Shown: piece after piece, positions 9,482 through 18,747 of the stretch
How positions within the stretch are numbered: position 1 is the first letter of the stretch
Layout: the number at the start of each line of letters is the position of its first letter
Assembly (NCBI GenBank): GCA_030431675.1
Contig: JAUIIV010000001.1
Location: 186,001 to 250,000, forward strand
Direction of reading: 5' to 3'
Source of the DNA: Gammaproteobacteria bacterium
GTDB lineage: Bacteria > Pseudomonadota > Gammaproteobacteria > UBA6186 > Azoamicaceae
DNA length: 64,000 nucleotides
Notes under the pieces: model-generated
Seen by the model: the letters and a program-made list of their open reading frames with translations, nothing else
The model's database searches: none
What the model was told of the DNA's origin: nothing
Position numbers and translations under genes: made by a program

Positions 9482-10519
9482 CTAATCCTCAGACTCATAT
9501 ATAGCTGAGGATTTGCTTGACACAATACGCGTCGATAACATATTACTAACCGAACGCCATACTACTTCAGGTGTTAGCTCTTGCATGCAAGCTGGCTGCA
9601 CTGTAGTCTTGCCTGTATAATTACATTTGCGGCGCATACAGGGCGCACACTTAAATGTAGAACGCAAATTAGTGCTATTAATACCACGCACCCCAGATTT
9701 GCTAATATCGGTAGCTCCATACATTGCCACAACAGGCTTATCTAGGGCAGCCGCAAGATGCGCAAAACCAGTATCAACGGCCACTACTCCATGCGCATTA
9801 TTAATGATTGCTGCAGCCTCAGTAATACTTAACTTAGGCAACAACTCAACATGCCTAGAATGATCTGCCAACATCTTAGCACGGCGTCTCTGCTCTACAG
9901 TAACACCGGTTACTTTAACTTTATATCCATGACTCGTTACTAAATCTACCAATTGCAGCCAGTATCTATCTGGCCAATGTTTAGTATCCCAAGTAGTACC
10001 ATGCAACAAGAATAAATATGGATGAGATTCCTCCTGAATTGGCAGCTGTAAATTATAAATCTCAGGTGTACGTGGAGTAGTATATCCTATAGCATAAGCA
10101 AATAATTGTCGCAGTCTATCTACAGCATGTAGCTCCTTGGCTACATAGTATCTTTTTTTATAATTTAGGCTTGCCAATGGCTCACGACAGGCGTTATAAG
10201 AAAATCCAGCTATATGTTTTGTGCCACAAAATCTAGCTATTAGTGAGCTCTTGATTAGGCCCTGTGCATCTAAAACCAAATCAAAATCTAGCTGACGAAT
10301 CTCTTTAAGCTTGGCAAATAGATCTTTCCACGCTCTGTCACGCAGCCTCACTCTAACCACTCTCTCCACTGCCGGATGCCATGCAGGTATCTCAGAAAAG
10401 CCCTCTTCTACCAGCCAAGTAAATTTAATATTGGGGTTTTCCCTCCACGCATCGCTTAATGCTGGCAGCGTATGGATAACATCACCCATAGAGGATAATT
10501 TTATAAGTAACACCCGCAT
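9482..10519 (-). CDS. waaC: ADP-heptose:LPS heptosyltransferase I
   Basis: Adds the first heptose to Kdo of the LPS inner core at the cytoplasmic face of the inner membrane. The N-terminus MRVLLIKLSSMGDVIHTLPA is the heptosyltransferase I (GT9) signature, followed by TWLVEEGFSEIPAWHPAV. The C-terminal domain has GVVAVDTGFAHLAAALDKPVVAMYGATD, the ADP-heptose-binding region. At 345 aa it is slightly longer than the E. coli enzyme, with a short Ser-rich tail. Its start overlaps the waaF stop by one base, so the two are translationally coupled. Confidence 0.93.
   Translation of the reverse strand: MRVLLIKLSSMGDVIHTLPALSDAWRENPNIKFTWLVEEGFSEIPAWHPAVERVVRVRLRDRAWKDLFAKLKEIRQLDFDLVLDAQGLIKSSLIARFCGTKHIAGFSYNACREPLASLNYKKRYYVAKELHAVDRLRQLFAYAIGYTTPRTPEIYNLQLPIQEESHPYLFLLHGTTWDTKHWPDRYWLQLVDLVTSHGYKVKVTGVTVEQRRRAKMLADHSRHVELLPKLSITEAAAIINNAHGVVAVDTGFAHLAAALDKPVVAMYGATDISKSGVRGINSTNLRSTFKCAPCMRRKCNYTGKTTVQPACMQELTPEVVWRSVSNMLSTRIVSSKSSAIYESED
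9484..9513. terminator. Hairpin between convergent hldE and waaC, possible terminator
   Basis: A perfect 9-bp stem AATCCTCAG / CTGAGGATT with a 12-nt loop lies just past the hldE stop and inside the last codons of waaC. It is well placed to end hldE transcription, but no run of T follows, so it is a weak or factor-dependent candidate. Confidence 0.35.
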
Positions 10520-11505
10520 CAGGTAGTCTCCAATTCTTCTAAAGCTTTACTCACTTTATTAGGTGTTACTTCTCGCATACATGCAAAGTGCTCTAGTGGA
10601 CAAGTGCGTTTAAAACAAGGACTACATGACACTTTATTTTGCACCACTTTGGCTTTAAGTCCTAAAGGAGGAGTAAAAATTGGGCTTGTAGAACCATAGA
10701 TGGCTACTACAGGCTTATCTAGAGCTGCTGCCAAATGCATTAAACCAGAATCATTGCTCACAACCGAACTTACAGTAGCAAATAAATCTATAGTTTGCAT
10801 TAAATCTATCTTGCCGGCGTAACTGGTAGTTGGAGCATCTAAGCATTGACGAATATTTTCTATTACTGGCTCATCTTGTTTAGATCCAAAAAACCATATA
10901 TCCCAACCCTCAGATAATTTTTCTGCAGCCAATGTTGCAAAATATTCCTCTGGCCAGCGCTTGGCAGGGCCGTAAGCCGCACCTGGACACAAAGCTAATA
11001 CTGGCTTTGTTGGTTCATCTGCAGGATATGCTTGCAGGCTGGGCGTTGGTAAACTTGTAGGCAATGGTTCATTTCTAGCAAATGCTAGGCTTGCATATCT
11101 ATCTACCATACGTGGCAACTTTTTTTTATCTAAATAACGTATATCATTTAGCAACAACCACCGGCACTCGCCTAGCCAACCACTCCTAATAGGAATCTTC
11201 GCAAAAAAAGGCACTAACGCTGATTTCCAGCTATTGGCAAGCACTATAGCGCGTGTATACTTATGTTTACGTAAGCTCATACCCAATTGCCAACGCTGCT
11301 GCAATGCAAACTCACCGTGCTTTGCAGGTAACAAAATTTTCTCGTTAATTTCTGGCATACGCTCTAAAATAGGCAAGCTCCACGCTGGTGCTAAAACATC
11401 TATTTGAGAATCCGGTTTCTGTTGCTTTAATATTTTAAACAGTGTCTGGGCCATGATCATATCACCCACCCAGGAGGGACCTACAATTAAAATCTTGTCA
11501 TTCAT
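10519..11505 (-). CDS. waaF: ADP-heptose:LPS heptosyltransferase II
   Basis: Adds the second heptose to the inner core. Signature: ILIVGPSWVGDMIMAQTLF at the N-terminus, LCPGAAYGPAKRWPEEYFA near 175 and SNDSGLMHLAAALDKPVVAIYGST near 235, ending with the CSPCFKRTCPL cysteine region common in this family. The ATG at 11505 lies within the end of the upstream zf-CHCC gene, giving an 8-nt overlap. The order zf-CHCC-waaF-waaC on the minus strand suggests one operon. Confidence 0.92.
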   Translation of the reverse strand: MNDKILIVGPSWVGDMIMAQTLFKILKQQKPDSQIDVLAPAWSLPILERMPEINEKILLPAKHGEFALQQRWQLGMSLRKHKYTRAIVLANSWKSALVPFFAKIPIRSGWLGECRWLLLNDIRYLDKKKLPRMVDRYASLAFARNEPLPTSLPTPSLQAYPADEPTKPVLALCPGAAYGPAKRWPEEYFATLAAEKLSEGWDIWFFGSKQDEPVIENIRQCLDAPTTSYAGKIDLMQTIDLFATVSSVVSNDSGLMHLAAALDKPVVAIYGSTSPIFTPPLGLKAKVVQNKVSCSPCFKRTCPLEHFACMREVTPNKVSKALEELETT

Positions 11506-11689
11506 CACATATTATATAGCGCGTATCGCAATAAGGACATACAGCCTCACCATCATTATCTACCGGCAGGTATACACGTGGGTGCATATTCCACAAGGTC
11601 ATACTAGGTAATGGGCAACACAACGGTAAAGAAGCTGGTGATACCTTAACTTCTACGTGGACCGATGTTTTTTGCTCTTGCTTTAGCAC
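11498..11689 (-). CDS. Zinc-finger CHCC domain protein (NDUFS6-like)
   Basis: 63 residues. The conserved core is LCCPLPSMTLWNMHPRVYLP followed by GEAVCPYCDTRYII: one Cys, one His and a CxxC pair form the zinc site of the zf-CHCC family, related to the respiratory complex I accessory subunit NDUFS6. Small proteins like this are common in proteobacteria next to LPS genes. The start is GTG with GGGA 6 nt upstream. The first gene of the waaF-waaC operon. The precise role in bacteria is unclear. Confidence 0.85.
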   Translation of the reverse strand: MLKQEQKTSVHVEVKVSPASLPLCCPLPSMTLWNMHPRVYLPVDNDGEAVCPYCDTRYIICDE

Positions 11690-11809
11690 TTGATATCCCA
11701 GTTAAATTGAATTCGACCTATTATACCCACAGACAGCAGCTAAATCGACTATTTAGACACTATACTTAATATTAACACAACCTTAGGCTATTAGGCTAAA
11801 TTAAGACCT

Positions 11810-13452
11810 ATGACAAGAAAATCTAATAACAGGGCCAAAGAAGTTATTATTAGCTTTATAGATTCTGTACCACAGCGAGCAAAAAAGATAAGGCGCTTAA
11901 GCACTGCATTAATAAATAATGCCTGGGATGCAAATACTGCAAAAAAACTTTTTTCTGAAGTTCATAATTTACGCGGCCTAAGCGGGCATCAGGGCTTACT
12001 TAATATTAACGAAATTGCTACAGAAACAGAGAACATTATCGAGTATATTCGCAATAATGATAGAGAAATGTCTGCCAAGCAAAAAAAGACTTAAGTAAAA
12101 ATATAGACTCCCTACTCAATAAACTAGATACTCTGGCTGCCGACTTAGAGCTAGGGGCTAATGAGGACTTTAGTGGCCAGCAAGAAAAATATGACAGCGT
12201 ACCAACGGTACTTATAGTAGACGACGATATAGATTTTTGTAAATCACTATCATCACAAATTCAAAACTTAGGTTACCAAACCACTACAGTATTCAAGTTA
12301 GATGATCTTGAACAAATTATAAACACTACCAAACCACAGTTAATATTTATGGATATTGTATTTAATGGTGATCGCGAAGCAGGAATAGAATATATAAAGA
12401 ACTTACAAAGTAAACAAACCTTAGATTTTCCAATTGTATATATGTCAGGACGTGATGATATAAATGCACGTTTAGAAGCTGTACGTAGTGGCGGCACAGC
12501 ATTCCTAACAAAAACATTTAGTTTACAACATCTAAAATCTATTCTAGATAATATTATACCACTACAAAATGAAGCAAATTTTAAGGTTCTCATTATTGAA
12601 GATGACAAAATAGCCGCTGAGTATTGCGCCGCAATATTAGAGCATGCTGGAGTTGAGGTGGCCATACTAGATGATCAAAAAGATGTATTTGATAAAATCA
12701 TAGAATTTGACCCAGATGTAATATTAATAGATATGTATATGCCTGAGATAGATGGCTTTGAAATGGCTAGCATTATTCGTCAGCATCAGACATTTTCATC
12801 CATCCCTATAGTAATCATGTCTAGTGAAACTGATGTAAATAAGCAGTTTAAAATGCGCAGTATCGGCGCAGACGATTTTATACTTAAGCCATTTCAACCA
12901 AGTCACTTAATAGATACAATATTCAATCGCATAAAGCGGTCAAAGCATACAAAATACATGATTTATACTGATGGCCTAACTGGGCTTATGCTATTTTCTA
13001 AGATAAAAGCACAAGTACAGACACTTATGGAATCTTGTATACGTTATAATCTTGACTACTCAATCGGCCTAATTGATTTAGATTATTTTAAAAGTATCAA
13101 TGACAAATATGGTCATTTGGCAGGAGATCAGATTTTACGCGAATTTTCTGAATTCCTATCAACAAGAGTGCGCAAAAGCGATATAGTTAGTCGCTATGGC
13201 GGAGAAGAGTTTGCCATTATATTCCCATATACGAGTGGCGAAAATGCAGTGCGCGCTCTTAACTCTATGCGTGAATCATTCGCTAGACGTTTAAAACACT
13301 CTAATATTGGCGAATTTCATATAACATTTAGTGGTGGCGTAGCAAGCATTACAGACTATCAAGATCTAGATGATTTATTACTAGCAGCCGACAAAGCCCT
13401 TTATAGGGCTAAGGGCTCTGGAAGAAATCATATAGAGATAGCTGCTAAATAG
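11810..13452 (+). CDS. Hpt-REC-REC-GGDEF diguanylate cyclase, interrupted by a -1 frameshift
   Basis: Read with one -1 shift at 12082-12088 this gives a 547-residue signalling protein. Residues 1-94 are a histidine phosphotransfer domain (VHNLRGLSG, phospho-His 52). Residues 131-250 are a first receiver domain (VLIVDDD, acceptor Asp182, TK pair). Residues 258-377 are a second receiver (IIEDD, acceptor Asp308, LKPF), and 385-547 a GGDEF domain with an intact GGEEF active site (464-468) and FKSINDKYGH. It should make cyclic-di-GMP under phosphorelay control. Without the shift, translation stops at 12094 after the Hpt domain. No usable start exists between that stop and the middle of the first receiver, and the 454 codons after the shift are stop-free. 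It could be programmed recoding, polymerase slippage or a fresh mutation. Confidence 0.8.
12082..12088 (+). promoter_or_regulatory. A-AAA-AAG slippery heptamer at the frame break
   Basis: Seven A and a G, phased as CA-A AAA AAG in the Hpt frame, with the zero-frame stop TAA 4 nt further on at 12092. This is the same heptamer and the same phase as the -1 site of E. coli dnaX. A weak GAGA lies about 15 nt upstream; I see no strong hairpin just downstream, only an ACTTAAGT palindrome, so the usual stimulators are poor. Confidence 0.55.
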
Positions 13453-13479
13453 ACTTACATATACTCAATTTTTGTCTTC

Positions 13480-13894
13480 TTAATGACGCAGCCTTACACG
13501 TGGCGGCAATAATTCCTGTGCGTCTTCAGGTTGCAAAGATTTACACCGCTGGAGCAAATCAATAAAAAATTGCTTATTGTCAGGATTAGCATAATCGATA
13601 TTAGTGAAGTCTGCTACAAGAGTAAATACTACATTTGCTGCCATTTCGAAGGGCTCAGCCATGCTTGTTTGTTTTGCGATAATTCTTTCATCAGTTGTAA
13701 CAACATATATTTCTGCTGGCAGTCTGTCTGCAACGCCGGCAACGCTCATATTAATCATTGTATCTTTAGCCGGGTCTTCATCGGGCACTCTAGCAATTAA
13801 CCTGCCTAATACATTTGGCAGCAATACTTTTTGCCTCCTCTACTAATCGCTCGTTTCCATGGTCAATATGGGTCACAGCAAGCTGTATATACAT
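13480..13894 (-). pseudogene. Hypothetical gene broken by a one-base frameshift
   Basis: ATG at 13894 has an excellent GGAGAGGA ribosome site and opens 34 codons (MYIQLAVTHIDHGNERLVEE...) that stop at 13790. From about 13824 another frame continues for 114 residues to 13480 (LLPNVLGRLIARVPDEDP...). Removing one A from the A5 run GGCAAAAAGT joins them as EEAKVLLPNVLGR, giving a smooth 137-residue protein, so this was one gene. The 114-residue part alone has no good start. The family is not recognised; the protein has no membrane segment. It could be a recent pseudogene, a rescued slippage gene or a base-call error. Confidence 0.6.
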
Positions 13895-14048
13895 TTATTT
13901 TCCTCTCCATTAATTATAAGAATATTGTTTTAAACATAAAAATGTGTTCTGCATAGAGAGATATATAGAGAAACACTAAACAACAACTGTAAAAGATTTA
14001 TTGTTTTTTTCAAAGATTATAACCATAATTTTCAAAAAAAATTAGGAA

Positions 14049-15014
14049 TTAACTATCAACAGCTTCTATTACTTTTTCTGAAATTTTGCCATTAATTTTT
14101 TCATATAATAACTCTTTCGCCCAATCTGCATTTGCATTTAAACAAGGTACAAATTCAAAGCTTTTACCACCCAATTCAAACCATTGTTCTCTAATTCCCA
14201 TATTTATTTCTTCTAGGCTTTCAAGACAGTCTGCAACAAAGGATGGACTTGCCATTAACAAATTTCTGACACCATTGGCATACAGTTCTGGCAGTACTTC
14301 ATCGGTATAGGGCCTAACCCAGGGAAGACGACCAAGTCTAGACTGAAAACTTACGCCCCACTGATCACTTCTAAGACCAAGCCTTTTAGCCACTAACTCT
14401 GAAGTTTTATGACAATGTTGTGGATATAATCCAGCGACTTTCTGGGGCAGACCATGGTAACTAGTTAACAAATATTCAAAATTATTAGTAATATAAGGAC
14501 TTATACTTTCTGCTAAAGCATCAATATAACTAGGCTCTTGATAAAAATCTTTTATCACTTCTATTTCTGGAACATTCTGCTTACTTAATATAACCCTTAT
14601 CGCTTCTCCTATTGCTGACCCAGTAGCCGCGGTAGAATATTGGGGAAACATCGGGAAAATAATAATTTTATCAACATCTCCTAACTCCTCTACTGCGCAT
14701 GCAACACTCGGATTTCCGTAGCGCATACCCAAGGCAATATGAAAGTCTTTTGCTAAATTATCAGCAAATTTACGTGAGTTAATTAAAAGTGGTGATCCCT
14801 CTTCCTGCCAAATTTCTTGATATGCGCGAGCAGACTTCTTAGCTCTAAATGGCACTATTACTCCACACACTAATGCCCAGCGTAATATAGCAGGCAAAGT
14901 AATAACTTTAGGGTCCAATAGAAACTGTCTTAAATACTTACCAACACTCCTAGAATCTGGTGCATCTGGAGTACCTAAATTAAGTAATAAAATTCCGATA
15001 TTATTCAAATGCAT
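14049..15014 (-). CDS. hemH: Ferrochelatase
   Basis: Inserts Fe2+ into protoporphyrin IX, the last step of heme b synthesis; that heme feeds the cytochrome oxidase and heme A genes in this window. Diagnostic stretches: ILLLNLGTPDAPDSRSVGKYLRQFL at the start, YQEIWQEEGSPLL near 65, MRYGNPSV near 97, SYHGLPQKVAGLYPQHCHKTS near 185 with the catalytic His, and SPSFVADCLESLEEI near 255 with the conserved Glu cluster. 321 aa. It overlaps the upstream acyl-CoA dehydrogenase gene by 14 nt. Confidence 0.93.
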   Translation of the reverse strand: MHLNNIGILLLNLGTPDAPDSRSVGKYLRQFLLDPKVITLPAILRWALVCGVIVPFRAKKSARAYQEIWQEEGSPLLINSRKFADNLAKDFHIALGMRYGNPSVACAVEELGDVDKIIIFPMFPQYSTAATGSAIGEAIRVILSKQNVPEIEVIKDFYQEPSYIDALAESISPYITNNFEYLLTSYHGLPQKVAGLYPQHCHKTSELVAKRLGLRSDQWGVSFQSRLGRLPWVRPYTDEVLPELYANGVRNLLMASPSFVADCLESLEEINMGIREQWFELGGKSFEFVPCLNANADWAKELLYEKINGKISEKVIEAVDS

Positions 15015-16158
15015 TCATCTCCGTCAGTTCCTTACCCACAATTAAATGATGTATATTATCTGTACCCTCATAAGTAAATACAGACTCTAAATTTAATAAA
15101 TGCCTAATCACATGGTACTCTAAGCTAACCCCATTTGCTCCCAACAAATTTCTAGCACTACGAGCTATATTAAGCGCTATCTTAGCTGCATTCATTTTAC
15201 CCATTGAGACCATAGCAAATGTTGCATCATTATTCTCTAATAATCTACCAAGCTGTAAATTAAAGCTCTGTGTTTTCGTTATTTCCGTACACATATCGAC
15301 TAAATCGTACTGCACCAACTGAAAATTTGCTAATGGTTTAGCAAACTGTTTACGGTCCTTGGTATATTGCAAAGCTATATCATAACAGGCCATAGCAGCA
15401 CCAGTAGCTCCCCAAGCAATACCATATCGGGCTTGGGTCAAGCATTCCAACGCTGCAATTAATCCTTTCTCGGAGCCAGGCAAACGATTTTCTTCTGGCA
15501 CCACACATTTATCCAAGATTAACTCACCAGTAATTGAGGCACGCAATGACATTTTTTGTTTGATTTCACTTGCATTAAAGCCTGGAAAATCTTTTTCCAC
15601 TAAAAATGCTTGAATACCTATATCAGTTTTTGCCCAGACTATAGCAACTTCTGCAATAGTAGCATTTGTGATCCAGGTCTTACTACCAGTAATCTCCCAT
15701 CCATTTGAGACTTTTTTAGCTGTTGTGCGCATACTTGCTGGGTCAGATCCAGAATTTGGCTCTGTCAAACCAAAACAACCAACAACTTTTCCAGCGGCCA
15801 TTTGTTGTAACCATTTTTGCTTTTGTGCATCAGTACCAAAACTGTAAATAGCATACATAGCTAATGACCCTTGTACAGAAACAACACTACGTAATGCACT
15901 ATCCCCATATTCTAATTCTTGACATACTAAGCCGTATGCAACATGTCCAATACCAGAGCCACCATACTCGCTTGGTAATGTCATACCAAACAAGCCTAAG
16001 TCAGCCAATTCTTTAATAGTTTCTTTAGGAAATTGTGCGCTCTCATATGCATGACTTATCTTAGGCATGACGCTTGTTTGTACATACTTACGTATACTGT
16101 CACGTATCATAAGTTCTTCATCCGTCAGTAGTTGATCAAGTAGTAAAAAATCTTCCAT
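15001..16158 (-). CDS. gcdH: Acyl-CoA dehydrogenase, glutaryl-CoA dehydrogenase-like
   Basis: FAD enzyme oxidising and probably decarboxylating glutaryl-CoA. FAD/substrate stretches GCFGLTEPNSGSDPASM near 130 and WITNATIAEVAIVWAKT near 165 match the family, and TYEGTDNIHHLIVGKELTE near 365 holds the catalytic Glu in the T-Y-E-G-T setting typical of glutaryl-CoA dehydrogenase rather than medium-chain enzymes. Start and length (385 aa) agree. No other lysine or tryptophan degradation gene is nearby, so the physiological role is uncertain. It abuts rpe and overlaps hemH. Confidence 0.85.
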   Translation of the reverse strand: MEDFLLLDQLLTDEELMIRDSIRKYVQTSVMPKISHAYESAQFPKETIKELADLGLFGMTLPSEYGGSGIGHVAYGLVCQELEYGDSALRSVVSVQGSLAMYAIYSFGTDAQKQKWLQQMAAGKVVGCFGLTEPNSGSDPASMRTTAKKVSNGWEITGSKTWITNATIAEVAIVWAKTDIGIQAFLVEKDFPGFNASEIKQKMSLRASITGELILDKCVVPEENRLPGSEKGLIAALECLTQARYGIAWGATGAAMACYDIALQYTKDRKQFAKPLANFQLVQYDLVDMCTEITKTQSFNLQLGRLLENNDATFAMVSMGKMNAAKIALNIARSARNLLGANGVSLEYHVIRHLLNLESVFTYEGTDNIHHLIVGKELTEMNAFE

Positions 16159-16820
16159 TATCCTTGCCTTAGTTGTGCAATTACTTTGCCAAATTCCGCA
16201 GGTGGGGATTTAAATATAGTACTGCCCGCAACCACTGTATCTACCCCAGCTGCATAGATATCTTTAATATTTTCTAAATTCACACCACCATCAATTTGCA
16301 AGCGCGGTATCTTATGCCATTGATCTATTATTTCTCTAGCTTGTCTAGCTTTGGACAACACTTCGGACATAAATTTTTGTCCGCCAAAACCAGGATTTAC
16401 TGACATTAATAGTAACAAATCAATTTTATTCTCTAACTCTGATAAAATATCCAGACCTTCGGCGGGGTTTAATACAATGCCAACTTGACACCCCTGTGAA
16501 GCAATTAGATCCATAGTTTTTTGATAATCTGGCGTGGCATTGGGATGAAAGCTTATAGAATTTGCACCGGCTTTAGCAAAAGGTTTTATCAACTCGTCAA
16601 CCGGAGTAATCATCAAATGTACGTCTATAGGTGCTTTAATACCGTAATCACGTAGGGACTTACATATCATTGGCCCACAAGTTAAATTTGGCACATAATG
16701 ATTATCCATAACATCAAAATGTATCCAGTCTGCTCCTGCTGTAATTACATCACTTACTTGTTCGCCAAGACGAGCAAAATCTGCAGCTAATATGGATGGG
16801 GCTATTATTCTGTCACTCAT
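16158..16820 (-). CDS. rpe: Ribulose-phosphate 3-epimerase
   Basis: Interconverts ribulose 5-phosphate and xylulose 5-phosphate. A TIM barrel of 220 aa with PSILAADFARLGEQV at the start, HFDVMDNHYVPNLTCGP (metal-binding His and Asp) near 35, VHLMI near 70, LLLMSVNPGFGGQKF near 135 and LQIDGGVN near 175 (second catalytic Asp). It overlaps djlA by 4 nt and abuts the acyl-CoA dehydrogenase gene, consistent with a murU-djlA-rpe-gcdH-hemH transcript. Confidence 0.95.
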   Translation of the reverse strand: MSDRIIAPSILAADFARLGEQVSDVITAGADWIHFDVMDNHYVPNLTCGPMICKSLRDYGIKAPIDVHLMITPVDELIKPFAKAGANSISFHPNATPDYQKTMDLIASQGCQVGIVLNPAEGLDILSELENKIDLLLLMSVNPGFGGQKFMSEVLSKARQAREIIDQWHKIPRLQIDGGVNLENIKDIYAAGVDTVVAGSTIFKSPPAEFGKVIAQLRQG

Positions 16821-17620
16821 TTACGACTCCGTTCTACTAAATCATACGCAGCAGTTATCTTCTGCGCCTTTTCCTTAGCCATTGTAAGCATTTCATTTGG
16901 CAATCCTTTTGCCACCAACTTATCTGGATGATATTTACTCATAAGTCGCCGATACGCTTTTTTTATCGTACGCATATCATCTTTGGCAGACACACCTAAA
17001 AGATTATATGCTTCAGATAGTGGTGTGCTTGTTTGGGTAGTATTGCTATAAGTTCTTTTTTTGCTACCAGACTTCTTAGAATATGCAGAAAAGTTATAGA
17101 TCCGCAACAAATAATCTAATTGATTTAAAGGGACATTTAATTTTCTGCAAATATGCTGTAATTTGCTTAGCATCGCTGGCCAAAGGACTTGGTCAGCACT
17201 TGCTGCTTTAACCATCATTTCCAAAAAGTACTGTCTTAAGGCTGGCTTTTGTACACATACAGTACGAAACTTTTTTAAAGATGAATCTAAGTCAAAGTCA
17301 GGCTGTTTACCTTCATTAAAAAAACGTATCGCTGCTAACATCTGTGCTTGTGTCAAATGAAAATCATTGAGCATTATATCACGCGCCACACGAATTTCAG
17401 CTTCTGAAACCACACCGTCAGCTTTGGCAATACACCCCATAGTCTGAAACACAGTTCTAAAAAAAACTAACCTAACCTGAGCTGTATGCCCTTGGGTATT
17501 TAATACGCTTCCTAAGCCGTTATCAAATATATGCCCAAAAACCAAACCAAGTACGAAACCAGCTGATCCATAAAAGGTAAAACCTAAAGCTGCAGCAATG
17601 ATTTTACCCCATATTACCAT
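16817..17620 (-). CDS. djlA: DjlA-type membrane-anchored DnaJ co-chaperone
   Basis: One N-terminal transmembrane helix (IIAAALGFTFYGSAGFVLGL) as in DjlA, a central TerB-like helical domain (residues 50-170) and a C-terminal J domain (200-267) with the HPD tripeptide in KYHPDKLVAKGLPNEML. It should recruit DnaK to the inner membrane. 267 aa, near the E. coli length. The Ser/Lys/Thr-rich linker around residues 178-195 is normal. The murU-djlA order is also known from pseudomonads. Confidence 0.9.
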   Translation of the reverse strand: MVIWGKIIAAALGFTFYGSAGFVLGLVFGHIFDNGLGSVLNTQGHTAQVRLVFFRTVFQTMGCIAKADGVVSEAEIRVARDIMLNDFHLTQAQMLAAIRFFNEGKQPDFDLDSSLKKFRTVCVQKPALRQYFLEMMVKAASADQVLWPAMLSKLQHICRKLNVPLNQLDYLLRIYNFSAYSKKSGSKKRTYSNTTQTSTPLSEAYNLLGVSAKDDMRTIKKAYRRLMSKYHPDKLVAKGLPNEMLTMAKEKAQKITAAYDLVERSRK

Positions 17621-18273
17621 GATATAGCATTTACCATTTCTAGATCACTTGGTGTACCAACATTATGCCATAGACCATTAAAGTATTGGCCGGTTATATT
17701 ACCAGCAGTAATTTCACTACGCAGCAAGTCGCCGAGCCCGAAGACACCATGTGATGCATAATCAAACATTCGTGGGTTGTATATTCCTATATTAGCATAT
17801 GTATAATTAGGATTATGACTTATAGGTAGCACCGTATTACCTTTCAAACCAAAATCACCTTGTGGCTTATACACAGGGTTGTCTACTAATACAATGTGCG
17901 CAGAGCCTGAAATATTTTTGGGTAAAATATGATAATTAAAGTCTGTATATATATCTGCACTTATCACCAAAAAAGGATCGCTACCTAATAATGGTAGGGC
18001 CTGCACAATACCCCCACCAGTATTTAATAACTGTTCTTCTACTGAGTACTGGATATTTACACCATATCGAGAGCCATCACCCAACATCGCTACTATTTGT
18101 TCACCTAAATGAAATACATTTATTACAACTTCACGAATGCCATACCCTGCCAATGCATACAAATGGTGCTCTATCAAAGCCCTACCCGCCACTTTAAGCA
18201 GTGGTTTAGGAGTGCTACTAGTAAGCGGCAACATACGTTCACCCTTACCTGCTGCTAAAATCATCGCTCGCAT
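17614..18273 (-). CDS. murU: N-acetylmuramate alpha-1-phosphate uridylyltransferase
   Basis: Makes UDP-MurNAc from MurNAc-1-phosphate in the peptidoglycan recycling route that bypasses de novo synthesis and early fosfomycin-sensitive steps. The nucleotidyltransferase signature AMILAAGKGERMLPLTSSTPKPLL opens the protein, with INVFHLGEQI near 60, LNTGGGIVQALPLLG near 90 and SADIYTDFNY near 112 (metal-binding Asp). I start it at ATG 18273, which follows GGAG at 5 nt, rather than 18 nt upstream. Its partner kinase gene amgK is about 13 kb away here; in pseudomonads the two are adjacent. Confidence 0.88.
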   Translation of the reverse strand: MRAMILAAGKGERMLPLTSSTPKPLLKVAGRALIEHHLYALAGYGIREVVINVFHLGEQIVAMLGDGSRYGVNIQYSVEEQLLNTGGGIVQALPLLGSDPFLVISADIYTDFNYHILPKNISGSAHIVLVDNPVYKPQGDFGLKGNTVLPISHNPNYTYANIGIYNPRMFDYASHGVFGLGDLLRSEITAGNITGQYFNGLWHNVGTPSDLEMVNAISW

Positions 18274-18354
18274 ACACGCTCCAACTGCCATTTTATACAG
18301 AAGTATATCAGGATTTTAGCGGTCTATACTTAATATATACAAAAGGTAACTTAT

Positions 18355-18627
18355 ATGAATAACACAGCAAAAGCATTTCTCCGCACAGAAGGCAAGACAG
18401 AGCACCGCGGGTTTGAGGTGGGCTATTACACATATAACATGGAAAACAAACCAAAGAAATTTCATGTCAATGTAAATGTAACTATGCGCCATGGACAAAA
18501 TGAATACACTATCTCTTTACCACTGGATAAAAGTTTTGCTAAAGAAGAAGAAGCTATTAAATACGGAATTACTCAAGGTGAAAAATACATCGACGACGAG
18601 TGTAAGAAAAAGAAAACTGGAAGCTGA
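18355..18627 (+). CDS. Small hypothetical protein
   Basis: 90 residues, ATG with AAAGG 8 nt upstream. Basic and polar with a central strand-rich part (KKFHVNVNVTMRHGQNEYTISL) followed by a helix (EEEAIKYGITQGEKYIDDE) and a Lys-rich end. The pattern resembles small stress-type proteins of unknown function; I cannot name the family. It precedes the AAA ATPase gene by 170 bp and faces away from murU. Confidence 0.6.
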   Translation: MNNTAKAFLRTEGKTEHRGFEVGYYTYNMENKPKKFHVNVNVTMRHGQNEYTISLPLDKSFAKEEEAIKYGITQGEKYIDDECKKKKTGS

Positions 18628-18747
18628 ACATTTTTACAAGGATATAATCCATCATTTGTCCCCTCAAAGACATTTACCAAAAAATCAAAAGCGCCTCTCC
18701 ACCTGATCTGCTTGTATATACATTCTTAATCAGGCTCAGCATATTTG

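Noticed and set aside
18491-18706. A 71-codon frame inside and beyond the 90-aa gene
   Set aside because: Overlaps a frame with a better start and ribosome site; Lys/Leu-rich composition typical of an out-of-frame reading.
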